A stretch of DNA of 64,000 bases from Cenococcum geophilum 1.58 (taxonomy: Eukaryota; Ascomycota; Dothideomycetes; Gloniales; Gloniaceae): contig KV748189.1 in NCBI GenBank assembly GCA_001692895.1, positions 876,432 through 940,431 of the forward strand, read 5' to 3'. Made by a program: the position numbers and the translations under genes. Below, one piece after another: positions 11,620 to 22,561 of the stretch. Under the pieces are notes generated by a model. It was given only the letters and a program-made list of their open reading frames with translations. It was not told the DNA's origin and made no database searches. Within the stretch, counting starts at the first letter, position 1; each line of letters begins with the position of its first letter.

Positions 11620-13945
11620 CTATCTAGCTTATTATTATCGTTATAGAGATTAAGCTTATTAAATATAGCGGAAAGATTACCGCCTAGCCGTAAATTAAAC
11701 TTGTTAAGGGTAGATTAATTAAGTCGTTTAATACCTAGTTATAGTAGAGGCGGCGCTTCTATCTTTACTTGCTATGCCTAATAGCGGATAATAAAACCTT
11801 TGGCAATCGCATTAGCAAGCAATTAAATATCCGCTATAGGAGATTTAATAGTATATTAAGTAGACATCCGTTTGCCAAACGTAATCTTAAACTTTATATA
11901 TAGTGGCCCTATATAATTAGTTATATAAATACTCTAGCAGAAGAGTAAGTCTAGGTTAAATATTAAATTGCCACGAGTGTATATAAGCTGCTTTAGCTCC
12001 CTATTAAGTAGCTTGTTATCGAGATCTATTAGGTAATAACTATCCTATTCGCCGCGGATATTCACTAGACTATTTACTAGGATAGCTTACTAGAGCTTAG
12101 GGGAATAAGCATCTATTAAAGTTAACTAGAAGAAACGTAATATCTCTAGTAGATAGTTCTTATTTTAACTACCTATAAAATAAATACAAATGCGGGGGAG
12201 TATATAGCTAAGCAGGCTAATATCCGCAAGCTTAATGGCGTACTTAAGGACCTTATATATCTCTACTAGTTGTAAAAAGCGGACGTATGTTAGAAACTCT
12301 GTATTAGCAGGCTTAGAAAGTGTTTATAAGGATACAGCACTGCTAGCCTGCTTAAGGTAACCCTTTTACTGTGGTTCCGCAGGCTAGCTAGCATGGTTGG
12401 CCGCCCAAGAGACTTCCTAACCAAAAACCGCTATGCGGATATCCTTAACCACTGCTAATAGACATTGCAGAGATAGGCTTTTAAGGTACCGCTTAATATT
12501 TATAGGCGACTTAGTATTATAAGACTCCTTAATCTAAGTATAGAGTAACGCTATAATACGAGCATTAAAGCTATAGAGAATTAGCTCCTCTATATAATAA
12601 ACAGCACGCGCTTAGCTAGGATATTTCTTTAACCTAGGTGGTTTATATAGGTGTATAGTATAGAGTACTCTTAGGCTAATTGCTTGCCACTATAGTGATA
12701 CCGTATAACTATATATAGGTAGTTCAGCTTTAGGTGCTAAAGAGCTAGAATAGGCAGAGCCTAACGCAGGCTATTATAGGCGGATATTAACTTAATATAT
12801 TCTCCCTAATATAACCAAATAAGCTTTGCGGTCTTTTAATCACTATAGATTAGAAACAGTCGCTCCTTAAATACTTTATTAGTGCGTTATAGATTTATTT
12901 AATAGAGAAAAATATCGTCTAGTACCTTATAGGTTTTAGATATAGAAGCCTCTCTAGTTATAATAGGTCCTAGGTTAAACCTAGACGTCCGCGTAGCGGG
13001 TATTATATTAATAGAAGGCATACGTAGATGTTTAAACTATAGGTTTTTGCTAAGTAATATATTAAGGCCTAGGTACGCCTCTACAATAGCTTTATAGATT
13101 AAAGCTGTCGAGATCTGCTTCTATATCTCGTCTTATAAATTACCTAGAGCCTCTACAATATCTAAGAACTTAATTAGAATATCCGCACGAAGTATGCTTT
13201 GTTAAAGCCTATTATTAGGTATACTTATACTAAAGATAAGCTTGCCAGTTATACGCGAATAGAACGTCCTAGTATCCCCAAGTGTTTAATGCTAAACTCG
13301 TTAAAGGTAGTTAAAGTTATTATAGACAATAATAGTATTAGAAGCTGCACCTATTAAGCGGATTTTTACCTATATATAGGTTAGTATATACCTACACCGC
13401 GGAGATTATAGGCTAAACCTTAATTCCTAGGCTATCCGCTCCTTCTGCCGGTTTAAAATGGTATAACTATTAATTAATCCAAGCCCATAGAGCACAGAAA
13501 GCACGCGGCGCTTAACGCCGTTAGCTTAGAGATACATCCCTAGCAGCTATGGGATACAGTTTGCGGAGTTTCGTAAAAGGCCAAATACAAGCATAGAAGC
13601 TATTAGAACCGCACGGCCTTTATATAAAGAATATTTGCGTTAACCCTCTTAATATACTGTAATTACATACTCTAGTGTAGGTGCGTAAGTCTTTACGGCT
13701 TAATAGTACTGCCTAAGGTCAAGCTGCTTAATATCCGCATATTAGTTAAAGCTGCCAAATAGTAACTTTTTCTCCCTTAGCTCTTTAAGCTCTCCCTAGA
13801 TAGTAAGAGTAATACTAGCACCCACTATACCGCGCTTCTCTATCTCTTTAGTATAGATATCTAGGATATCAGCATCCTCTAGGAGTTTATTAAGGAGCTC
13901 CCTTACTCTTTTTTTCTTTAGTGCCTTATATAAACCTTTAGCCAT
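11620..13945 (-). pseudogene. Degenerate DUF6589-like protein
   Basis: The minus strand from an ATG at 13945 reads MAKGLYKALKKKRVRELLNK. It continues with TYAPTLEYVITVY, VLIASMLVFGLLRNSANCIP, then GAASNTIIVYNNFNYL and TRTFYSRITGKLIFSISIPN (about 13360-13200). Farther down are LIDLDNKLLNRELKQLIYTR and GNLIFNLDLLF (about 12040-11930). The NNFNY motif followed by the long helical part with ELK..IYTRG is what I know from fungal DUF6589 proteins, often found in repeats. About one codon in thirty is a RIP-type stop. Its biochemical role is not established; as the only large non-helicase frame in the element it may be the transposase (inference). Confidence 0.7.
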
Positions 13946-14542
13946 TATAATCTATTTAAGCGCTAGGTCTCCTATAGACATCCGCTATAGCCTAAGACGG
14001 TCAATAATTACCCAGACCTTCTCTGCAGCGGATATCTTCTTAGTGGATATTGCGGATATTGCGGGTATTTTATTAACTCCTACTTCTTTATCCTCTTAGG
14101 GATCTATATAGTTTGGCAGTAGTAAGTAGGCTATTAAAGACCGCCATTAAGCTGCGGATAGTGATAGGGGAGATAACGGGGGAGACAATAGGGGAGATAA
14201 TAGGGGTGGGATAAGACGGCTGATGCCCTTGGGCACTATATCCACTATATCTCTTAATCCTCCAGCGGTATTAATTAATAGAGAGGGTAGTTTATTATTA
14301 AAAGCTTAAGAAGACTGGCTCCTACTAGACGAAATAGAGGGGTTTCTTTAACGCCTTTTAGATGCGCCTATGGCTGGCAGTTAGTTCTAGAAAATCTATT
14401 AATTAGAGAGCTGATTAAGGCAATTCTAATGTAGGTATTAACAGGATAATAGACGTAGTGGTTGCTTACATTAATTTCGTTAAAGTTAATAGTTTGCCTT
14501 ATATAAACAGACCGGCTTGGCTTCTAAAAGCTTGCCAAAGTG
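13946..14542. other. Right non-coding part of the TIR element
   Basis: AT-rich, with GCGGATATT copies clustered at about 14035-14065 and a repeated GGGGGAGATAATAGGGGAG stretch at about 14170-14205. Probably the 5' region of the DUF6589-like gene. Confidence 0.5.
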
Positions 14543-14640
14543 GCTCAGATTAAGAAACAGATGGATCGATCGAATAGGTTAGCTTGCGGATATTCGATTA
14601 TCCGCGCAGCGGATATTCATCTGTTTCTTGGTCTGAGCAT
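14543..14640. repeat. Right foldback arm
   Basis: GCTCAGATTAAGAAACAGAT at 14543 pairs with ATCTGTTTCTTGGTCTGAGC ending near 14641, giving a 21-bp stem with two mismatches. The loop contains GCGGATATT twice and its near complement. The outer flank CCAAAGTGGCTCAGA mirrors the left end. Confidence 0.8.
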
Positions 14641-14650
14641 GCTGAGTCAA
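14628..14650 (-). repeat. Right terminal inverted repeat
   Basis: Complementary to the left inverted repeat at 8209-8231 over the core CAGCATGCTCAGACCA and the outer TTG. Confidence 0.85.
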
Positions 14651-15343
14651 ATTAAAGAAGGTTCTTATAGAATTGCTGTGCACCCAGGCATGAATCACGT
14701 GTACCAAAATCCAGGTAGGAGAGATTAGTGGCTCAGCTCTGATAATCTGCACCGCGAACTAACAGCCTTCGTAGATTTTTACCATGTGCAATGTTTTGAA
14801 GACCTAGTAGATTTCTCTCAAGCGGCGTACCTCGACCGCATTCAACCAGTCACCAGACGTACCGCGAGCATGAGAGGACTAAAAGGTACATCTGTCGCTG
14901 ATGGTAACTATCTCGTGGATGGAGGAGCCGAAAGACTTGTTCTGGAGTGGAAAACGTCAATGGGGAAATTGATAGATAGAAGGGATGGAGTGCCGATTGA
15001 GCCTATGGATCCCGACTTCAATGATCTCCTTCGCAAATCCGGCTCGGCGTCCTACCAACCGAAAATCATTGATGGCATGTCGAGACATGAGTTCTTCAAC
15101 ATTTCTATGAGCCTTGCTCCCATTGAAAGCGACGGTGTCGAAGACCAAGAAGAGTGGAACCTTTTTGAGCACTATCTTCCAATGACTTTCGACGACCTCG
15201 AAGGCTTGAACGATCGCCATAGCCTAAGCGACATGTTAAGCCTGTGGAAGGCGGACAAAGTAAGATACCACACTTCTACCCCTCCACAGATGTGCAGAGA
15301 GTCGATTGACAATTTCTCCTTAGTTCCTCGCCTGTGCCCATGA
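14651..15343 (+). pseudogene. 3' part of the split zinc-finger-like gene
   Basis: It resumes the 5' part's frame at ATT AAA GAA (the second target duplication copy) and reads GSYRIAVHPGMNHVYQNP, then GRRD, one in-frame TAG at 14726-14728, then WLSSDNLHRELTAF. FYHVQCFEDLVDFSQ supplies the second pair of presumed zinc ligands (H-x2-C). GGAERLVLEWKTSMGKLIDR and an acidic tail follow, ending at TGA 15341-15343 after about 230 codons. Removing the transposon and one target copy gives a gene of roughly 340 codons with a single nonsense codon. A role in DNA or chromatin binding would be typical for PARP-type fingers but is not shown. An intron in the tail cannot be excluded. Confidence 0.6.
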
Positions 15344-15843
15344 AGATAAACTTAACCACAGGGGTAAGGAAGAGAAAGAGAAGCTAGGTGAAAAGGCCAT
15401 CAGAGCAATTCAACGGCTTTCGTCAATTCCAATGCCTGACTTCCAATCGGCCTTCCTAGGTCAGTAGAGCATATTAGCATAGAACAGTCCATATGTGAGC
15501 GCTCCTGGGACATCACATGCACAAGCGGCGGATCTAAATTACATGACATAACACTACAGGTGGATCACAACAGCGGAATCGAAGTCCAATGATAGTTTGT
15601 TAGAATCTTGAGCAGCCGTACTAATAGGTTGATCTCTTTCTCTGTTGAGAGAGGCAGGAATTAGTCTGTCAACCCATTCCCAGTATGAATGTCAGCGTTT
15701 ACTCTCTAAAGTCACGTGTACGTTGATATATATCCTCGCTCAGGGCCAGTTTCTATCCCGTGTCTCTGGGGATGTCACGAGATCCCCAAAGCTTTCTCCT
15801 GGGACCATTCTCCTGTGATCACTCTCTGAGGACAGAATTCAAG
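15344..15843. other. Intergenic, no gene recognised
   Basis: Normal base composition, no convincing open frame on either strand. Includes GTCACGTGTACG near 15711 and a GGATGTCACGAGATCC near-palindrome at about 15769. Confidence 0.4.
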
Positions 15844-15987
15844 AAGGCGACTCAGACGGCAAGGGCAAACTGAAGGCGCACTCACTAATACTAAAGTATC
15901 ACTAGTCTCTATCTAAAAAAACGCCACTTTCTTTTAACCAATCAGCTATCTACCGACCTTAAGTTTGCCCTGCCGCCTGAGGGCCTT
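15844..15987. repeat. Inverted-repeat element of ~144 bp
   Basis: Left arm 15844-15876 (AAGGCGACTCAGACGGCAAG continuing to AAACTGAAGG) pairs with right arm 15957-15987 with about four mismatches. The spacer is about 80 bp and non-coding. This is probably a MITE, but no target duplication is evident. The CTCAG inside the arm resembles the CTCAGACCA at the ends of the large TIR element, though the rest differs. Confidence 0.6.
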
Positions 15988-16261
15988 TGATGCGGAACTC
16001 TATGGTGCTCAACTTTAATTTTCGCAATTTTGTATGAGAGACACTCTCTCCCGTATATTTAACCCCCCAACAACACCTATTAAGCTAATAAATTAAACTA
16101 AACCAGTTTTCTTTATAATCGATTACTTTTTTATAATAGGAATACTACTTACTTATAAGTCACGCGCTTCTAGTATTTAGGTAAACACTGACGCGTCCCC
16201 AGCCAATGCAGCACTAATATACCAGGAAGTCTTATAACCGTCTCTATAAACGACTCTACTA
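15988..16261. other. Intergenic, AT-rich
   Basis: Contains GAGAGACACTCTCTC near-palindrome at about 16036 and TATTTAACCCCCCAACAAC. No gene is seen. Confidence 0.35.
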
Positions 16262-16420
16262 ACAGCTCTATTATCGCCTATAATCGTCCGTACGAATGTC
16301 TCTACTATCGTCTCTATAAACGCCTGCACAAAGCTCTACACAAAACTCTGCACGACGCTCTACTCAAATCTCTACTCAAGGCTCTATACAAGGCTCTACT
16401 CGAAACTCTATCGAATGCGT
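16262..16420. repeat. Degenerate 12/15-bp minisatellite (CTCTAYNCAAARCTCTA type)
   Basis: Units such as CTCTACACAAAACTCTGCAC, CTCTACTCAAATCTCTACTC and CTCTATACAAGGCTCTACTC repeat about ten times. They are the reverse complement of the units in the arrays at 39405-39755 and 58018-58145, so this is a third, eroded copy of that minisatellite in opposite orientation. Confidence 0.65.
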
Positions 16421-17841
16421 CTAGTGCTTGACATTCTGGGGTTCGGGACCATCTAACGTGGCTCCGGAGCTGTGGGTGGTTAGGGTCGGTATGCGTTTTA
16501 TTTAGGCAGTATATAACTGGGTGTTAAGGGGGGGGGGTCTCAGGGGGGTTACAGGACTGAAAATTCCCAGTGTTGTGCCTGCAACGAGTCTTTTATATTA
16601 TGTAACCCCCCCCCTAACCCCGTCCTCGCCCAGCAACAAATCATATAAACCCCCATCTAGGCCAGATTGCAGAATATAAGGCAAAACGCGAACACACAAG
16701 ACCTCAAGGTAGAGGGGCCTGCCAAGCCCGACTGGATCGTATGGGCGCTGACGCTGGCCTTTCACGGTAACTAGGACGCCGAAGCCAGAAGCCCAAGACC
16801 CCAGAATCGCAGTATCGCCTCAGGAGGTTGATAAACTTCCTTATGGTTGCAATTGCAATTATGAGGTATATTGTCGATACCAGTAATTTTAACTTCTTAC
16901 TTTACCAAGGAACCAATTCCGGAGCTTTAGTGTGCTAAAAGGGGCTTATGGAAGGTAAGAAATCTAGTTTATCTCTCATATATTTAATAAAACTAACCCC
17001 TTTAGAGGAATTCTAAGCGTGACGAAGAAACAATGCCGGTAATGCACACCACCATCAAAGATAGACGCTGATACCCACCACCCTCCTCCCACCCTTAAGA
17101 CCCCGTTCACCACCTCCACCCGCAGCTACCCACCATCGTCGCCATCCGCCACCACCCCAACTCCCCTACGCCACCCTCCTTCGCCAGCGTGAAGCCAACT
17201 GCCCAACCCGCACCTGCACGCCCTTCCTCTCCTATTCTCATTCGTTCCAGCTGAGGCCAGAACTCAGTTTCTCCACCGGTTCTCCGCCGACGTCTGGGGG
17301 CTACCCAGCCTTCCCCGCAGAGCGACAACGCCCGCGTTTACACGCTGCGGGGATGGCGCGCGACCTCGCCTTTTTGTTCGGCAGCCATGAGCGCTGGACG
17401 GCTAGTACGTCTGCAATTTCGGACCGGAGGACCGTAGAGTGCAGGAGACTGGGTCCGCGAACGACTTATTTATGCGTTCCGGGGCCGGAGCAAGCACATC
17501 ACGGGGACGAATCAGCTTTTTCGGACGCCAAAGATTTACCCAACGGCAGTGATAGCGAGTGGGACAGTTAGCTTGCAGTGGTAGCAGATGCTTCGTGTGT
17601 ATGACCCTCAAGCTAGATTCCAGACTATCGGGCTTTTCAAGCTGGGCTCTAGCCCCCCTTATCACCCCTTAAGAAAACTGCCCAATGGCCCCAATCCCGC
17701 TAAAGCCCATAAGATATGTACAAGAAGAAGAACTAGCTCTATCGAAGAAATAATCATGTCAGCTTCTCTCCCAGGCTATATTGCTTCGCTCATATTCCGC
17801 CTCCATCCATCTAGTCTCCTGCGCGGCTAGTCACTCGCCCT
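16421..17841. other. Intergenic region downstream of GH55; no supported gene
   Basis: Holds a G-run followed by CTCAGGGGGGTTACAGG and the inverse TGTAACCCCCCCCC near 16604. From 17040 to 17700 it is GC-rich with several short open frames on both strands (for example 17353-17571 plus and 17107-17328 minus) whose products are low-complexity or unrecognisable. It may contain an eroded gene or promoter DNA. Confidence 0.35.
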
Positions 17842-20806
17842 CTATCCAGCCCTAAAAGTAAAGTACGAAATGGTGTCTGGATAGACGTTAATGTTATCGC
17901 TCCACGACGCGAGGCTGGTTCCATCCTGGACCACCATGCTCTGGCTACCAATCGTGCTGAGACTGTATACCCAGATGTTGTTAGTGCCGCTACCCTCGAT
18001 GCTGAAGATCTCGCTCTGGCAGTTCTCGGTACCGCCAGATGACGGCGCGTTGCTGCATGTCGTGTCGTAGTTGTTGAAGAAGGAGTAGAGCCCAGCACTA
18101 CGAGGAGGGTTAGGCTGGGTTAATATATGGAGGCTGGGGGAAGGGTAGACTTACCCGTAGATGAAGATGTTTTGAGAGTTGAGGATGCGGAGACCGAGCG
18201 CATCACAGTTGCCGGGGAGACAGGAACTGTAGGTTGGGTCGTTGATAGCGGAATTTGTGGGGTAGGGCTGGTTCCGAACGTTCGGGACCGGTTGCCAGTA
18301 ACTGTGATATGATGTTAGTACCCAAGAAAATGAATCTGAAGAGATGTGGCTGTCTGATAAGGAAACCACTTACGGCGTCTCGGTTTGAACGAAGCCAGCC
18401 ACTATGAAATGAGTGTTTGAAATCTGGTATTGATAGAGAGCATGATGCTCCACAGAAGTGCCGTAACTAAATAAATTTAGTTCAAAAATCTATAGGGGGA
18501 GGGCATTACTGCATACAGCCAAACAGTGTTTGCCTCAACAAGCATCCCGCGGCCGGTATATATGGAGACCCGTGTGCTAGAGGCGTCATCCAAATCATGA
18601 TCAGCAGTCTAAGAAGCTGTTAGTGCGGCCGTTGTGCTTTAGAATTCTTGAGCAGATTTACCCAGAACCAACAATTCTCGATATAAGCACCCGTACCAGT
18701 GCTCGTAATATGTATAGACATATACGCAGCCATGCATGAAGAAGATACAGCAGCACCAGTAGGGCACTGCGCAACCTGAAGATTAGACCCCTTAAATCCA
18801 CCGATGCGAGTATGCACATCCCACATGCCGGAACCAGACGCTGCGGCAAGATTCCACTGGATGAGAACAGCGCCAGGGCAAGAACCTTGGGTGCTGACGA
18901 CCATGTCAGACCATTCTACGCTTCCTGAATCACCGGATTTTCCAACTTGAATCACAGGAACTGGGCTCGCCTTGTTCGACCATGGGCCTCCACTGGCCAT
19001 GATGACTGAGTAAGTCTCGCCAACAATGCGCGAGCCGGGAGGAATGTAGATGGTGTTTGTGACTTTGTATACCCCGTAGTCGAAAAAGACAATTTTGCCT
19101 GACGAGGCAGCTGAAGTAATCGCGTTTTGGATGGCAGTGGTATCGTCCGTTGAACCATCGCCTTTGGCACCTGCACTGCGGATGCTGACAAAAGATGCTA
19201 CCGGAGAGGCTCCATACTGAGGCTTCGACTTGGTGTAGTACCTGTTCGTGCCACTTGCAAGGAGGGCACCGGGTCTGGAAACAGGGGTGAAGCTACCTTG
19301 CCAGGTTGTAGGTCCGTTTGGCGTGTATTTATGCCCCTGACCCCAGCTAGTGATGGTCATAGAGCCGGTTGTGCCGGCTAGAATGGTTCCACTGGTTCCA
19401 TGGACGGCCGTAGGAACATTGTTTAGGACCACGTTCTCCAGGATTAAGCTGCCTGCAGTAGCTGGGGAGGAGCTGGTGGTCCAGACGGTGTCAACGAAAA
19501 CCGAGCACCCAGTGATAGTGCTGTCGATAATGTTCACGGACCCCACATTCTGAGCACTACTGCCACCGCTGATCATTGAGAAAGCAGTGGTGCAACTAGA
19601 AATGGTAATTCCCTGATACGTCCAGCCCCAGTCCCAAATCTGCGAGATACCCACAATGGCGTTTGAAATGACGAGATTGCGCATGGTAAACTGCTGGTTG
19701 CCAATGTTGGCTCCATACAGACCACCGGTGACGGTCACATCACTCATAAAGCCGCCAGAGCCTAGGAATGTTAGTTACGTCCTCAAGGATGTAGCACGTG
19801 ACGGCGAAATGCGAGGCGCCTTGTAGGAAGTGCTTGCAATAGTACTACCTCGAAGCTTACGGATAGTATGTAGTGAGCCACTCCTGAAAAGCCGTCTCGC
19901 ATCCCGCCAATTTCAGCCAGGAATGAGAAGGAACCCACCGTTTTCTATAAAGATACCCTGTTGCTGCGAGTCAGAGGATGCAGTCATAATAATCTGGACA
20001 TTTTGAAGGCTGGTAGCCTGTGCAGTAGGCCAATGAATACCAGTAGCCGCCGTCGCCGCGGGAATAGCAGTCAAATCGAGAATCAAGTTCCGAACTTGCC
20101 GATAGAATACATTGGTCGATGTCCAGCCCTGGTTTCCCGAACTCTGATACGGATCGCCATCAATCAAACCGAGCCCAGTGAAACCAGCGGTGGCTTTGAT
20201 CACGGGAAGTGAATTCGCATTGCCAATGAGTTGGGTCATGTAATACGGAATGATAGGAGTCGAAACGATGTACGTGCCAGCCGGGAAGTAGACTATGGCC
20301 GGAGTGACGGTTGAGGATTGACAACTTCCTGGTGCGCAGCGACCACCAGCACTGATAGCCGCATTGATGGCAGCCGTGTCGTCAGTTGACCCATCACCTG
20401 GAAGACATTATTAATAGTTGGTCAGATGGTAAGTGAGGTTCAGACTCGCTGATTGGTCAGTGAGACTTCAGTACGGACCCTTGGCGCCATAGTCCTTCAC
20501 GTTACGAAACACCACATAACCGGATGGATTCGAATTGAAAGCGGCAAGGCCTTGGTGGGTGATGTCTTTTAGCCAATAGGCTGGATCGCTGACAGCTGCT
20601 TCGATCTTCAAATCGAGAGCGTGAGCAGTAGCGCTTGCAAAGACGGTCGACAGTGTGGTACTGGCTGTAGCATGGTTTGCCGTGTAACGCGATAGAGGAA
20701 GCGCACTTAGTTCTGCTTCGACGACCTTGCTTACGGCTGGAAGATCTACCAGAGCATTGGCATGGGATACAAATAAGCACGAGACAGCCCATAAGAAAAA
20801 TTGCAT
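17842..20806 (-). CDS. Secreted exo-beta-1,3-glucanase, GH55 family
   Basis: Seven exons on the minus strand: 20806-20479, 20397-19939, 19761-18662, 18608-18517, 18466-18374, 18301-18155, 18097-17842. All joins are GT-AG and in frame, giving 824 residues (family usually 750-950). Residues 1-18 (MQFFLWAVSCLFVSHANA) are a signal peptide. Two pectate-lyase-3-type beta-helix modules, the hallmark of GH55, each open with a GAKGDGSTDDT motif (about residues 107-117 and 459-469). Downstream are ENCWFWTADHDLDD, WLYGTSVEHHALYQYQ, LRILNSQNIFIYGAG and a C-terminal DNINVYPDTISYF. GH55 enzymes release glucose or gentiobiose from the non-reducing ends of beta-1,3/1,6-glucan in fungal walls, so roles in wall remodelling, carbon recovery or attack on other fungi are likely. 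No lesion is seen. Confidence 0.92.
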
Positions 20807-20883
20807 ATTGAAAATAGCAGCTCAACAATATCGAAAGGATAAGCTGGAGATGGTAGTCATGAAGAGATGTTGACGTGGAAGGT

Positions 20884-20895
20884 CTTTTATACCCC
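20884..20895 (-). promoter_or_regulatory. TATA box of the GH55 gene
   Basis: The minus strand reads GGGGTATAAAAG about 80 bp upstream of the GH55 start codon at 20806, a normal fungal TATA position. Confidence 0.55.
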
Positions 20896-22561
20896 GCTCT
20901 AGGCACAAAAAAGTGAACATGAAGCGCTAGATAGAACACGGTATCCAACAATGGTGGCGGACCCATGACGCCAGAGGTCATGCTGCCGAAATTGATTGGT
21001 GTCATATGAGCCAGGAATTTCATTGTAGGGTATGATTTTCCAGTTAGTCGTTCACATTCAAACGTACGCGGCCATCCCAGAATCAGTATACGTCAACGGA
21101 CGAATAATTCGAAGTCGGATGTTGTGGTGGTGAAATGAAGATTCGGCTTCGGGCCTGCAGTGGAACCAGGCGCACATCCCCCCTAACCAGCTCGGGCAAG
21201 ATGCCATCGGAGCGGGACCCTGCACAAGCCTCTCCCCCACCAGGCCACTCGATTCCCCTGCTTCCTCATCCAGCGTCCGGGTCCGGGAGGACCTAGTTGT
21301 TCATGAGCCCGGTGTCGGGACACTTCCGCGCGTGGCTTTTGCGGGGTATCGTTGGTGCGTAGTTAAATGAGATCATCCTGATGTCGCACCGCACCGTAGC
21401 ACCTGTCGAGCAGGTCTCACCAAGGCCAACAATGGATGACCTGCTTGTTCGATCCTTAGATCACGGCCACCGCGCCGTGACTGACTGGTGCAAATCCCCT
21501 GTTTTTAGGGACAATCCCGGACTCTGATCTCCATCTCGTGCCTGCTAACCCTGACTTCCGCGTTAGTTCAGAGCCTAATTTCCTAGACTAAGAGAACGTC
21601 AAGGTACAAGATGCGCCACTGTCTTTTGAGTTGTTGGTCGCCCGCGGTGGTACATTGAAGGCTTGCCTTTGGTAGGGCACGGAGGGGCCGCTGGTGGTGG
21701 GGATATTGAGGCTGGGCGGCATTTGCGGATAAACGTGCCGTCAGAGGGGAGATTGTTTGATTGAGTCAGTGTGGGATGGAAAAGGGGCATTGTGTTTGTT
21801 GAGTGAGCACTAAAATGTGACTTTGAGCATCTATCTAGAATACTTCTTGAGGGTGTTTCGAAATTCTATTTTAAATTCTCAATTTGGCAGAGAAATCATG
21901 GATTAAAATACCAGCCTCACAAGTTAATCGCTACACATTGTCCTAATGCCTCGAAGGATTTTGAGAGATTCGGCATCGGAGAACGGTGTAATATCCGGAT
22001 CAGTGATGATAGTCTGAATATACTCTAGTGTGCCCCAAATATAAGCTCTAATTTTCATGATGGCCCCCACATGCTCAGAGCCTTCCCCATGACCGGAAAA
22101 TTTCTATACTGTACCTATACAGCAAAGTCCTCCAGGAATTTAAGGAAGTTATCTGCCACTCGGCGCAAACATTCAAATAACGCTGAGGGTTTTATTATTG
22201 TTGATGCGGGATAATTGATACATTTTGGCATGAAATATATGTGGTATCGTAACTGTTCAAGAGTAGGAAAAACCGTTTAAAAATCTTCCTGAAAGGCCAC
22301 ACTGACCAGTTCAACCTGCAGGGGGAAACGCCACCCCCGATCTTTAAAGCACTAAAGTCAACCACATCAAAGTAATAACACTATAATCAGAGCTTGCGCT
22401 TAATAAGTGCATGGCGTGAACGCCTAGTGTAAGCTAAAACACTTAGTATGGGTGGCGCCGAAAGTCAAACCAACTCTACAAGCCTCCAGGTCATCGAAAT
22501 GGTGGCCTGAATCTTGAGGTATATTTGAGAACTTGATGCTCGACCAATACGAGTATGCAGC
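20896..22561. other. Intergenic upstream of GH55; no gene supported
   Basis: About 1.7 kb between the GH55 promoter and the decayed P450. Short open frames (for example 21058-21240 and 21599-21790 minus) lack recognisable content. Around 21900-22560 composition becomes AT-rich. No repeat structure is apparent. Confidence 0.4.

Larger units (their letters stand above)
8209..14650. mobile_element. 6.4-kb TIR transposon with RecQ-like helicase and DUF6589-like gene
   Basis: The element is bounded by inverted repeats of about 23 bp (left 8209-8231, right 14628-14650; shared core CAGCATGCTCAGACCA, outermost TTG) and by a 9-bp duplication ATTAAAGAA. It interrupts one reading frame, which defines the ends without ambiguity. 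Inside are a RecQ-family helicase on plus (core 8880-10100) and a DUF6589-like protein on minus (about 11620-13945), arranged convergently and full of RIP stops. Each end carries a foldback arm, and the 9-bp word GCGGATATT (or its complement) occurs more than a dozen times. I know no described superfamily with exactly this set. Mutator-like elements share 9-bp duplications, hAT and KDZ elements about 8 bp. Which protein is the transposase is unknown; DUF6589 is a candidate by inference only. Confidence 0.85.

Noticed and set aside
8209..14650. Interpretation as a Helitron or Starship cargo region
   Set aside because: The clear TIRs and 9-bp duplication exclude a Helitron; no DUF3435 tyrosine recombinase is seen and the element is only 6.4 kb.
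17107..17830. Five short overlapping frames on both strands
   Set aside because: Low-complexity or unrecognisable products, no splice-compatible model, mutually overlapping.
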